Positions 53,564-64,000 of a stretch of DNA of 64,000 nucleotides are shown in pieces (position 1 is the first letter of the stretch; each line of letters begins with the position of its first letter). The position numbers and the translations under genes were made by a program. This DNA comes from Balanoglossus misakiensis (lineage: Eukaryota; Hemichordata), in assembly GCA_040954595.2 (NCBI GenBank), contig CM082581.2, forward strand, positions 9,176,001 through 9,240,000, in the 5' to 3' direction. Below the pieces are notes generated by a model, which did no database searches, was not told the DNA's origin, and worked only from the letters and a program-made list of their open reading frames with translations.

Positions 53564-56500
53564 GTGTAAGAAGTATTGGCATGAAACGCGCAGGTTGCTA
53601 ATCCTTTCGTCGGGACCAGGGTATTATAGCTGCATGCTTAACTACCTGCTATCGAAAGTAGTCAACTGTCTAGCAATCATACCCAAATTGGTTTCGGAAA
53701 CTTCAACGCACCTCGAAGGCAGCATTTTAGGCACATTTAGGTAATGTTGCTATGGGTACAATCCGGAAAATTAGACTGTTCTTTCGTCCAGGAAATCGGT
53801 ATCCGCTAATGACTGGCGGGTAGGCGCTGAGAGGGTAGCAACGGCGAGAATGGTATTCGCTGCTCCTAATGAACCAGCCTCGAATCCATTATAACCTACA
53901 GTCTGACGTCATCAAAGACTCACGCAGAACATAGTAAATACAAAATGACTCGTGTTTAGCAAATATCGTGACTTTTTATCGAAATCGTTTGTATGTAGCG
54001 AGAGCCATTACACACTTTCGATGACGTGATTTCTGCATGGAAGAGACGAAACCTGCCTAACAAACGCCCACTGAGTTTCCCCCAGACGAGTAATTCAGCC
54101 TCATGGTTATCAGTTCCCTGCACTCTCGTCTACAACGTCTGCAGTGCACTTTAACCTGGGTACCTTTTACTGTCTGCACGGTAGGAGCGGGAGCAACAAG
54201 TCGCGACTCGGGTATTAATACGAACAACTGCAAAAAACGCCTTTCGTCGTTCGCAAGCCAGCCTGGTTTTGCTCGTCTCGCCAAATGTAAGAAGTTACAA
54301 TGGAAAAAAGTTTATCATCGTGAAGTTTGATCGCGTCAGGTAATTCTGAACTTACAGTAATCTGCCAGTCCAATACCATAACTGTCGGTGATCGTGCTAT
54401 GCTTGTGAATCGACCGCCGCGCTATTGATTGCAAGAATTGAAAAACACTTCACGATTTTACCTTTGTTGGCTTAATCCGCATTAAAAACTGACAAGACAT
54501 GTACCAAATCCCGTTTCCTTGCCATAAAAAGTTATGTATGTGCGCACAAACTTGACATTACTTTTTCGTGATTGCCTACGGCGCTCATTCTATTGCACAG
54601 TCCGAGACAAACGACATGTAACTATAGTTACGTGGAAACAAATCTAAAGAAAACACACTTGTAATTTATCAATACAGCTGCAATAACTGTAAAAAAGGGC
54701 GGTTATGTATTTATACCACTTGTTCTGAGAGCACAAACCCAATACATACGTAGAAATTGCCAGTGGATGTAAACTCTAAAATCTGTTATATTGGAAAGGC
54801 GAGTGACAAATGAGAATTACAGAAACCCACAGCAGAAACATGAACAAGACGCAGTTACAAGCAAAAATAGGGCGCTGGCACAAGATGCATGGAGACACGG
54901 CACTTTCAAATAACGTTAAATTCCCTGGGCCTATACTTCAATGATGCGACAATCGTGTGCACACAGAAAAAAAGCTTGAACCCTGATATTCAATTGAAGC
55001 TTTTCCAGACCTGCACAATCGGATAAACCCTGCTGCCTAAGGGTTCTGACATAACTAACAGAGGGAGGGAGGGGTAATTCTTTGTGCAAGTATCTGAGGG
55101 GGTCATTATACATGTACTTCGTGCGAGGGTGTTCTGATGAACTTGACCAAATGGTTTAAAATACACACACATCATTTCAAAAGCTTCTTTGGGTGTCCAT
55201 AATGTAACAACCCAAACGGGTTTTCTTCCGCATCGAATAAAAATAAATGTATATATAGAATTAAATGATTTTGGCTCTAGCATATTCTCCCAATTTAATA
55301 ACGCCAAATAAGACCACTTTTCACACTTACAGCAGTTTGCCACTAATGAGACAAAAACAGCTATATATATATCCTACCTCTATGATAGTATATATTTGTA
55401 TGTTGAGGCACAATGCCGGGGGTCACTATTTTAATGCTTATACCGTGCGTGGGGGCTATTAGCGTTCACACCAGCGGTTGGGGAGGATCTCAATTTTCAT
55501 GCATCCAGCCCTCCCACGTGAATTATTGACAGGCCCTGGATTCCCACTGGGGGAAAAAAAAACCTAATGTCAAGACTGCTTCGTCCTTACACCTACACAC
55601 TTCGTCTAGGAAAGTACGATGCCTGAGCGATCAGCATGCTGCGAACAGATGCCATGCAAAAAAACATATATCGTTGGGTTGGATTAGCGCAGTGGGTCGT
55701 TGTTTTTCATTAAAGCGAGTGCGGTATCTATGTACCCGTTGGTGTCACTTCGATCGCGATAGGGTAATCAATCAGCCCACTCTCAGGCGCGAATATTAAA
55801 TATGACCGATCAAATATATATCACATTACCCGAGAAGGTTATTGATATTGACATTTAGGCCTTGCAGCTGATATTGTAGTCGTACAGCCAAGGTGGTTTA
55901 CAAGCTGTCAGATTCTCAGACGCGTGTGCCATTATTGTAATCAGAAACATGTATACGCGATACGTTTCAAAGGATCGGAGAGAAGAAGCGAAGGACATTA
56001 TGGTCAATAAATTATGATGGAGGAAGAAATTACTCTTTATAGGACTTAGTCTCAAGTAGTGGCGTGCATATTAACGAATTCACTCGTGATTATTGTCTCA
56101 AATCTTCACAAATAACACATAAATGATAAATAAATAACGGTTTAATCCTGCTTGCACCTGTCAAACACGTTTGTCTTACGAGGATAACCTGTAGAGGGCG
56201 GGCAACAATTGGGATAGGTGTCACACGGACTGTTGAAAAATGGCAAGGAAAAGTGACGTCAGGGTCGAGAGGGCCAGTTTTGCATAAGCGTGCCCCTGTG
56301 AGAGCATTATTCATCTATAGTATAGTTGCACGTGTTCAAGGAATTCGACGCCAACTGCAAACATTCTAGGTTATTTTGCATTCTTCCACGCTGCAAAGCG
56401 TACAAAGGGGAAAAAGACGTGCGTCATCCAATTGAGTTTTGGGTTAGTTGCCAAAAGTATGCATAGTGCTCAAAGGGTGTACATAGATTTGATGCTATTA

Positions 56501-57062
56501 CAGTACATGTATTTAATAGACTAGTTTATTCTGCTCAAGGTAATGTACTGGTGCAGAAACACATTTTAACTGTAATTTCACGGTACATTTTAGCTGTGTA
56601 TAGTAAACTATTCTCCACTGACATTAAAATGTCATATTCATGGGAAGTACTAACTCTGAAAGACAATGCTCTACAAGACATTATTTGATATGGTTCCAAC
56701 TTTAATCTGGTACAGTTACAAAAAGTTAAAAATTCGGAAACCATCATTTTGACATTCAAACTCTAATCTGCAATGTCTAGACTTGGGTTTGTAGTCATAA
56801 AAATATAAAAACCCTGAACTGTAATTTTTTTAAAGACCACAGAAAAATATAGTCATATGTATCAAGATAAGACTTGAGATTCCTCACATCTCTTGTGTGT
56901 ACTTCAAAACTAGTTATGACATATAGATGAAAGACAGTAAATCTTCGGACTAAATGACTCAAGGTTCAAGGGTGTAAGCAAAAGCCAATAACGTAATCCA
57001 CCCATCAAATACCAAGGTGATAAGTACAATAGTTCCGCAGCTTTTGCAGTGGATTGACACAC

Positions 57063-57085
57063 ACATGTACATGTACATGTACGTA
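57063..57085. repeat. Palindromic CATGTA hexamer repeat
   Basis: ACATGTACATGTACATGTAC is a three-unit repeat of a self-complementary hexamer, the densest occurrence of the TACATGTA motif in the window. Confidence 0.85.
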
Positions 57086-57328
57086 CAACACAAACAATTC
57101 CCTGAAGCTCCGACACACCAAATGGCAGTTAAATCCCCGGAATCGACATACAGCTCTATTTAGTGTAGTAAACCACTACTGGGCACTCTTCCCCTACCTT
57201 TAACACATTGATATGTCACAGTTTGCTTTCATGGAATGCATTTTGGTAGCTGCCAATCTTGTTCACCTCCCCACACTTGACTAAAATCAGACTGAACACT
57301 TGTCTTTCTCTACTTTAGTAAGATCTAA

Positions 57329-57334
57329 TTTAAT
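57329..57334 (-). terminator. Possible polyadenylation signal (ATTAAA) for CUTC
   Basis: ATTAAA on the minus strand lies about 127 bp past the CUTC stop codon, a plausible distance for a short 3' untranslated region. It is a common chance match in AT-rich sequence. Confidence 0.35.
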
Positions 57335-57460
57335 TTGACAGAGGAACATCCGGACTCAAAATCGCCCAATGGCAATTCCACGGACGGCAAATATAACTCT
57401 GCTGTCAGACTGGCCTACATTGATTAAACCACCACAAGGTGCAATTGATGCCATCGACTG

Positions 57461-59952
57461 CTAGGAGTCACTGGACGCTATGTCTTTCAGTTTCTGGACG
57501 AGATCCACGCTGGTCACTTTGTTGGTGTACTCGGGCGGGTAGAGCGCGGCCCCCATGTGAATTGTGGAGTTGCGGTAAAGCATGGCAGAATCCTGAGATC
57601 TCCTGGCCGAGCAGTGATATTCGTGCGCTCCAGTTTCCTGGAGGATTCGCTTTAAGTTCCGGTCCGTTATCCCGCCACCTTCGGAGAAACGGCAGATGAG
57701 AAAATAGGGGGGGGGGGGGGGGGGGGGGGGGGAAGACAGCCAAGTGAATTCCATAGCCAATCTACAGAACATGTAGATTGACTGAATACGTGTAGGTCCA
57801 TGCGTGTGGACTAGAGAGCGGTCCCAGTGAAATGAGCAGTGGTTTCCCCCTGATGATCAGTAACCCTTCAAGACAGTTGAAGAGAGCCTACCGATTACCT
57901 TCAATGGATATGGTCACCACCAATGCAAATTTAGCCACAGTTACCATGGAGAGTGGAGATCTAGCCAATAACAGATTTTCACAGGGTGGCCACGTAAAAA
58001 ATCAGCACCACCATTAGGTCATAAGGAGACTTAAATTACAGGCGATTGTATTCCTTTAACTAAGAATGAATAATGAAAGGTACCCCTATCTGATTCAAAT
58101 CAGATGGGGGCTGGCTCGATCTTTACCTTGGCTGCTCTGCCCTCCGATGTACGCCAGTGGCGTACATCCGAGAACAGAACAGCCAAGTATCATCAGCGAT
58201 AGTAAAGATCGAGCCAACCCTTCATCTGATCGTCATCAGACTGAAGGTACACATACTTACCCGGGACTATGATGATCCTTTCCCTGGCTTGCTGTATAAG
58301 CTGTTTGATGATCGGAGCCCCTTCCAAGGCAGACGAGTCGAGACCACTGGTCAGTACTCTCTCTACATGTAAACTTATCAGGTCCTCTAATGCTTTGGTT
58401 GGATTGTTCACCATATCAAATGCTGTATACATTAAAGGACAAAATGACTTATTCTGAGAAGGGCAGACGTGTTTGTATCTGGTTAAGAGAAGTAGCGAGT
58501 GAGCTCACCTATGATCTTTTATATTTGCACCGGGCTTTTAATGGGTTCACCACTCAAGGAGAAAGAATTTTTAAATTGAAAATCGCAGATGAATGACATT
58601 CTGCCATGAATGTGCATGAACTTGAATTGAAACAAGATGACAGTTTTCATACATGGAATAGACCCTGGTGTTAGTTTACCTCGATGGAAAGTCACCTCGA
58701 GTGGCCGGGCTATTCCTGAAATAAAATGGAAAATATAAATAGAGCGAAAAAATGAATGAAATGTCCATTGCTTGGCCTTTTTGTGATGTTTTAAAAAAAC
58801 ATGGATTTGTTGATGAGTTCATCGACCCTGGAGAGACAGGGTTAGACTATGATGAGTTGACTTGAATGATAAAAATGAATGCATATTGCCGTGTGATATA
58901 TAAAACATGCAATAGACTGTCACTGTATAAAACAATATTTTATGAACTTATTGTAAATTCTAATAGTTGTACTGACCTATGAACTCTTTACAACGTTCAA
59001 CATCAATTCCCCCACTCCTGTAAGAAGAAAAAAAAATATGTAACATTCTTTTTTTTTCAAATTTGCACCATCCAATGGCAGTGGTTTTGTAAACGGAAAG
59101 GGAAATAGATTTCAGTTGTGAGGCAAGTAAGGAACCATGTTTGTCAGCATCACTGCAGCTGTCACACTAGCACAATATTAAAAAAATTAAAATGTGACGT
59201 GGTTGTACAAGTACCTTGTCAATACACCAAACACTATCCCGTCCGCACCATTCTCTTTAGCCAACTGCATGTCTTGTCTCATAACTTCCAACTCATAATC
59301 TGAATAGCAGAAATCTCCACCTCGCGGTCTGATCATGACATAGACAGGTAGTGGACATACTGCCTTGATGGTTCTCAGCAGACCTGTGTTCATGTGAGTC
59401 AGGTAAAAAAGAAAGTTTATCTTTTAACACCAAATTCTATTATATGAAAAAAAATTGGAACACTATTTAATTAACCAAAGACATGCCTGTGAATAAGGAT
59501 GAACTCTCCCTACCACCTACCCACCTAGGCTTGGTGTGGTCCCACCTTCCATCAAGTTGGCACACAGCTCAATTCGTGATGCCCCTGTTTGGCAGAACAA
59601 TAATGAACATATCAGGAGCACAATAGGGACTGTGCGTGTCAATTATATTATGACTTTGATGCTCTCTTTGGGATATCTGTAGGCTGGGGATAAGGAATGA
59701 ACAAATCAACCTTTGCTGAGGGTTAAGGGTTTGCTTTTGGGTTCTTCAAGTTGTTGCTTGAGTTCTCTAGACCAACTCAACTGCCTACTTTCTCAAAAAC
59801 GCCCTCTGTGGCCATAGTCACTTAATCTTGAACAATCATGTGATTCATGATTTACCCGGTAGTGTTCATGTGTATAATGCGTAAATAATTAAATTTTTAC
59901 CTCCTTGACATGCTGCAACAGCAGATTCAACACAATCTACACACACTTCCAT
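57461..59952 (-). CDS. CUTC: CUTC, copper homeostasis protein (CutC family), seven coding exons
   Basis: The protein is the animal CutC homologue, a TIM-barrel protein tied to copper handling, found in cytoplasm and nucleus in mammals; its exact reaction is unsettled. Minus-strand coding exons are 59952-59901, 59584-59525, 59383-59215, 59017-58977, 58715-58680, 58422-58261 and 57678-57461. All introns are GT-AG. Phases run 1, 1, 2, 1, 1, 1 and the total is 738 bp, giving 245 residues plus a stop with no frame break. Visible family blocks are MEVCVD at the N-terminus, RIELCANLMEGGTTPSLG (22-38), VMIRPRGGDFCYSD (53-66), VTFHRAFDMV (115-124), RVLTSGLDSSALEG (141-154), VPGGGITDRNL (172-182) and HEYHCSAR (192-199). 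It matches human CUTC along its whole length but lacks the human N-terminal extension. The last intron contains a foldback element and a C26 tract in the sense direction. COX15 lies divergently upstream. Confidence 0.95.
57707..57732. repeat. Poly-G homopolymer (26 G), poly-C in CUTC sense
   Basis: Twenty-six uninterrupted G lie on the plus strand in the last CUTC intron, ending 29 bp before the exon 7 acceptor at 57678. In the pre-mRNA this is a C26 run joined to a T/C-rich stretch, so it extends the polypyrimidine region. Its real length is uncertain because such runs are hard to sequence. Confidence 0.9.
58083..58249. mobile_element. Foldback / MITE-like inverted-repeat element in a CUTC intron
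   Basis: Two arms of about 70-85 bp are reverse complements around a 3-base loop near 58157. Matching blocks include GGCTCGATCTTTAC at 58112-58125 with its complement near 58203-58216, CTTGGCTG with CAGCCAAG, and ATGTACGCC with GGCGTACAT. The right arm holds an extra segment of about 14 bp. The outer part of each arm contains a smaller palindrome around ATCTGATT/AATCAGAT. There is no coding capacity. The structure is typical of non-autonomous foldback elements. It begins about 12 bp past the exon 6 donor site. Confidence 0.75.
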
Positions 59953-61389
59953 TGTGTAGCAATCTGTTAAAGAAAATTGAATGAAAAAACTGACTTCATG
60001 CCACTCTAATCAGGTTGAACTTGCATGTTCTCTCTTACGTTATTTATAAGCTGCAGGTTTAATGTTTTTGCCAATTAAGCAAAAGAATAAAGCAATGCAT
60101 ACGCCTACTGTCAAGAAAAGTGGGTCTGTCCACGTGTCGGGTAGAGATTCGAGCGCGCGAAAAGTCACTGCAGTCAAATTTGCTAAGTCACCCTGCCCTG
60201 GTTGTGCTCCACGTGCACCATTCACAGTGTTTCGCGCAGAGCACTCTCACAATTTTGTACTTGGGTAGTCGACAATAAACGTCATTCATACCTGAAAGCT
60301 TAAGCCATACGGTTTAGTGGCCTATCCTCCTCTATCTCGGCTTCGTCCAAGTTAACCGCTCTGTTAACCTTGGTCGCGGCCGTGTACGTCTGTGGCTACC
60401 ACCACTCAGTCTTTTAGGTTGTTGTAGGTTGCAAGCGCCAGCGTAGAATGAATACCATGTGCCAGGCCACCTCATATACATATAGCGGTACACGTGTTAT
60501 AATGAGGTCACGCTGAGGTCACAGTTTGTCTCCCTAGGTTGTGAAAAAAATGACCATTTGTGTAATATATGTAACCTTGTGCGGAGATATACTTTTGATG
60601 ACTACCGCAAACTTCTTAAAATGTATTTTCCTTTAATATATAATGGGATTAATCCATATTAAGAATTTAATACCAAGAGTAAGTCGCATAGGCTAAAGAG
60701 GAGTCCATACTTTCCAGAATATTGCGCAGTGAAAAATATTGTAGCGTAAATAAGTAGCAGTTAGGGAGTACCTAAATAGCAGACAAACACTCTTGGTTGC
60801 ACATATAGTATTGTTGGGAACTGTGTCAATTTAGGTAAGTAGAACATTGTTGTTTTCGTTGATATTATTGGGTACGAAATGATGAAAAGGAGCTTATTCG
60901 AAATGAAATGGGTGGTGTAAATCTCAGGTGCATTAGAGAGTGAATGTTTACGTGCTCACGTACACACAACTTCGTGTCATTTGTCAACAATACAAAGTGA
61001 CAGTGACCTCAGCTCAGGGTTATATAGTGTAGGAACCTAGTTGCAGCGTTTGTAGCCACGATCGCTCCTTGAAAGACGTTATTCGCGTCCTTGCCAGACA
61101 GTGTCATTCAAAGAGCATATCCCAGCTACTGTGAGAACGCAATGCAGTGAGGCCAAGTAAACCAAGGCAGACGTGGATGGGGTGTGTTGGACGTGACCCT
61201 AGGGATGTTAATGAATTGATTATGTAGACTTGAAATTGATCATGATGTTATAAAGTTTGTTGTTCTTTCTATTAAAATATAGCTGTCTCTATATAGCTTT
61301 CGATGGTTTTATTACCATACATTCTACAGGGTTCCACGTTGATGCAAACTAACTTGACCTGTCGTTTCAATGTATATTTCACAGAAAAC
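59953..61389. other. Divergent intergenic region between CUTC and COX15
   Basis: This 1.4-kb region separates the two start codons and must hold both promoters. On the CUTC side, a likely leader intron runs from 60038 to 59964 on the minus strand (donor GTAAGA, acceptor TTTAACAG), only 75 bp long, which would place a leader exon ending at 60039. No TATA box stands out near either gene. The COX15 leader should end at 61389. Confidence 0.6.
60040..60225 (-). other. Open frame in the putative CUTC leader exon, with one hydrophobic segment
   Basis: The minus-strand frame encodes about 60 residues whose C-terminal part has a segment around LFLTVGVCIALFFCLIG that could span a membrane, then a basic end. 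It stops one base before the predicted leader donor at 60039. It has no ATG after the preceding in-frame TGA, so it would need a near-cognate start such as the GTG at 60225. It could be a small upstream peptide or simply untranslated leader; T-rich sequence alone gives hydrophobic residues. Confidence 0.15.
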
Positions 61390-63810
61390 ATGTTTACCCA
61401 CATGTTGCTAAATGGGAGCCGTGTAGGTTTCTGTATGCAGAACAGCAATGCCTTCAGACAATGGAATTGGTCAACTGCTTTCAGACAGATAAGAAACTTC
61501 CATACACATGGCAAAGTGGTAAGTCCAGGGATACATAAGTTTGGCCTGGTCATACCGGCTAAAACGATAATGAAGCAACTTATGTAGTCTCTTCCCACCT
61601 TCATTTATTTGTATCTGTATTACATAAATCTAACCTCAGTGTTGGAACAACATAATATAGACCCTATCAAAGTGAGATATTCAGTCTATGATGCGTTGTC
61701 AATTTTCAGAAAGTAAAGGTAAATACATGTAACACAACTTCAAGTCAGTCGGTTGGAAGATGGTATTCAAGGTTTGCTCCTCTCTGTAGATACGGAACAG
61801 TCACTGTCAGAGTAAGTTTTCATACTTTCCAGCTTTTATCATTAGAATATGGATGTCGTCAGTAAGGCATGCTTGTATCATAGTTTTTGAGATCACAGTG
61901 GAGCTGCTGTGCTTAGGGTCTCAGCTGACTGTGTGTTGTTCTTTTGCAGAATGCCCTTGTATCATCGGGTCGATCGATGGCCACGTCAAGTGAAGTTGTA
62001 GCAGATAAACTGGTTGCTGGGATACCGGCGTTTGGCAGAAAGGTGGTTGGTGGTTGGTTAATGCTTTGCTCCGGTATGGTCGTAGGAGCTGTCGTTCTAG
62101 GTGGTGTAACAAGGTATTAAGACACACCCTCTCATCATTCATTGTACTTCTAGGATTTTATAGTTTGCCTGAACAGATCTTAAAAATGATTTGAACTTCC
62201 AAACTTCTACATGTATTGCCTCTAATTTTTTTAAGGTTGACAGAATCAGGACTGTCAATGACTGACTGGCATCTGATCAAAGGAATGAAAGCACCAAGAA
62301 ATGAAGAAGAATGGGAGGCGGAATTTGAGAAATACAAGCAGTACCCTGAATACAAATAGTGAGTACTTTTTGGCATTTAAAGCATGTTGTTTTTGCCTGA
62401 GTGAGTTGAATTTGAAAGCATGGTTGATATACTGAGTTTGACATCAAAATGAAAGTACTAGTACTGTATCAGCGACACCAGTTTAATGAACTGATGTTGT
62501 TTTGCCATTTTTTGCCAGTTTACATCACGAGATGACGCTTGAAGAATTCAAGTGGATATTTTACATGGAATATACACACCGCATGTGGGGTAGAGCTATC
62601 GGAGTGGTCTTTGCGCTACCCGCCATGTATTTCTGGAAGAAGGGCTGGTTCAACAAAGCCATGAAACCCAGAGTTCTGATATATGGATCGTTACTTCTCT
62701 TTCAGGTAAAGACTTTTCACTTTAATCGGATACAATGAAATTAATTTCCAAATATTATAAGTGCCAAATCTGACAAAATTCCTGTCTATAACATATATCA
62801 ATGTGATCAAGTTCTGGATAGAAATATTTGGGGTCTTATTAATTAATTAGACATGAGACTGCATGTACATGCTGGGAGAGATTACAGAAACATATCCCAA
62901 CTTTACTTTTCATGTCAGGGTTTGCTAGGTTGGTACATGGTGAAGAGTGGCCTGGAAGAACCAGAAAAAGTGCACGATGTGCCAAGAGTCAGCCAGTATC
63001 GACTTGCCTCTCATCTGGGATCCGCCTTGCTGCTTTATGCACTGATGCTGTGGAGCGGACTGGGCCACATCCTGCCTCAAGCCAAAGTCCCAGTAAGTGT
63101 GTCAGTGCTGTTAAATGGATATCACATACTTAGTGCTTCTTTACCTGTTGTCAGATTGTATTGCATACAGTTATGTATAGCTGTATGAAATGAATAAGCC
63201 TCACACCCATATTTTCATCTAAAGTGGTATAACTTTACCACAGAAAGCAATGGATTTGAACCAAACCATGGTGATGAAGAGGTTAAACCTCTTGGATAAC
63301 ACGTGTCTTTCCCATTGCAGGCAATTACAAGTCGTTATCTGCCTCTGCTCAGAAAAGCTTCCCATTTCACGTTAGCCCTAGTTTTCGTCACAGCTTGTTC
63401 TGGTAAGTTTCTTTACAGCGGTTTACACAAAATATGGCTGTGATTTGACAGTGTGTGCAATGTGTTAGATTCGCCTGATGGCTAACATCTATACATTAAA
63501 AAGTGCATTTTATGGTTTTAGGTTTTTTTATGGTGAGAGCCTGGTTGAACAAAGTTGCACCAACACAAGTGAATGCAAGTTATTTACACAATGGTAAATG
63601 CAGAGACTTTTTCATGTGATTTTGTAATCATACATGGTCAACTCCCTGTTTCCAGGTGCATTTGTGGCTGGTTTGGATGCTGGACTGGTGTACAACACCT
63701 ACCCCAAAATGGCCAACAAGTGGATACCGGATGACATTCTTGCGTTTGAGCCCAAATGGAAAAACTTCTTCGAGAATGCCACCACAGTGCAGTTCGATCA
63801 CAGGCTCTTT
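61390..63810 (+). CDS. COX15: COX15, mitochondrial haem A synthase (first eight coding exons, 3' end outside window)
   Basis: COX15 converts haem O to haem A for cytochrome c oxidase in the inner mitochondrial membrane. Coding exons are 61390-61518, 61710-61811, 61950-62113, 62236-62358, 62519-62705, 62919-63092, 63321-63402 and 63656-63810. All introns are GT-AG and the phases (0, 0, 2, 2, 0, 0, 1, 0) join to 372 codons without a stop. Residues 1-43 have no acidic residue and several Arg, as in a mitochondrial targeting peptide. ATGs at 61303 and 61402 are possible alternative starts. Family marks are [14 protein letters not shown] (127-140), [10 protein letters not shown] with E190 and H193, [15 protein letters not shown] (235-249), H267 in [22 protein letters not shown] (321-334) and H369 in FDHR. 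Three of the four haem-ligand His are present. The fourth and the last roughly 80-90 residues lie beyond 64000. Confidence 0.95.
63522..63593 (+). other. Possible in-frame cassette exon inside COX15 intron 7
   Basis: A 72-bp segment is bounded by a T-rich acceptor (TTTTAG) and a good donor (GTAAAT). It enters and leaves in phase 1, the same phase as the intron that contains it, and has no stop. Including it would insert 24 residues beginning [10 protein letters not shown] between ACSG and AFVAG, inside a predicted membrane helix. The direct join without it matches COX15 proteins exactly, so it is not part of the main model. Confidence 0.2.
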
Positions 63811-64000
63811 GTAAGTGCCACAGATTTCAGTTGTAATTTTGGTGAACAGTTGCCAAGGGTCAGACTTCTTTGAATGAAAAAGAATGTACCAGTAGGATTA
63901 TATAAATTAAACAGGCACAGGTTTTTCATGCTGTTGACGAGTGATGTCAGATATACAAATACATGTATATATGTACAAAATTCTACCTATAAACTGGTGT
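63811..64000 (+). other. Start of COX15 intron 8
   Basis: The donor GTAAGT at 63811 opens an intron that is not closed within the window. No acceptor leading to the expected next COX15 residues is seen before the end. Confidence 0.8.

Larger units (their letters stand above)
20053..57460. other. 37-kb gene-poor stretch between GPCR 2 and CUTC
   Basis: I found no gene that can be named here. The stretch holds the large TATG array at 20817-21143 and many other simple repeats, listed separately. It has five perfect TGACGTCA sites (24921, 28074, 30696, 53904, 56254) and scattered TACATGTA octamers. Short open frames that read somewhat like protein lie on the minus strand at 29556-29825 and 30884-31156. 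A 188-codon frame at 41552-40986 (minus) has no recognisable domain. No transposase, reverse transcriptase or integrase could be recognised. Confidence 0.55.

Noticed and set aside
60062-60268. 68-codon plus-strand frame between CUTC and COX15
   Set aside because: It overlaps the putative CUTC leader on the opposite strand, has no recognisable motif and no splice partner.
1-64000. CRISPR arrays, bacterial operons, rRNA genes, viral or transposase genes
   Set aside because: The repeats are simple microsatellites without spacer structure, and no open frame shows polymerase, integrase or transposase motifs.

Overview
The window looks like 64 kb of nuclear DNA from an invertebrate animal. It has AT-rich, gene-poor sequence, GT-AG introns of about 75-800 bp, many short tandem repeats and no bacterial-style operons. 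The best guess is an invertebrate deuterostome such as a hemichordate or amphioxus. The gene content would also allow a lophotrochozoan, and the sequence alone does not settle it.

Four protein-coding genes can be supported. Two are single-exon, same-strand class A GPCRs at 8593-9873 and 18886-20055. Both are close to the prolactin-releasing peptide receptor (PRLHR/GPR10) branch of the NPY-type peptide receptors. They are clearly paralogues of each other, separated by 9 kb of non-coding DNA. At the right end lie a seven-coding-exon CUTC gene (copper homeostasis/CutC family, minus strand, 59952 down to 57461) and the first eight coding exons of COX15 (mitochondrial haem A synthase, plus strand, 61390 to 63810, running off the window). 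All exon phases in both genes join without error. CUTC and COX15 are divergent, head to head, as in human, which suggests an old conserved pair linked to copper and cytochrome oxidase.

The remaining sequence (1-8592, 9874-18885, 20056-57460) has no recognisable gene. It carries microsatellites, among them a 327-bp TATG array, two oppositely oriented GTACA pentanucleotide arrays and compound TCTG/CATC/CAGA repeats. It also has small tandem duplications, a G-quadruplex motif, several perfect cAMP-response elements and a strongly over-represented palindromic octamer, TACATGTA. A foldback (MITE-like) element and a 26-G homopolymer lie in the last CUTC intron.

Most long open frames in the non-coding part are by-products of repeats or chance. 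A few are listed as low-confidence candidates.
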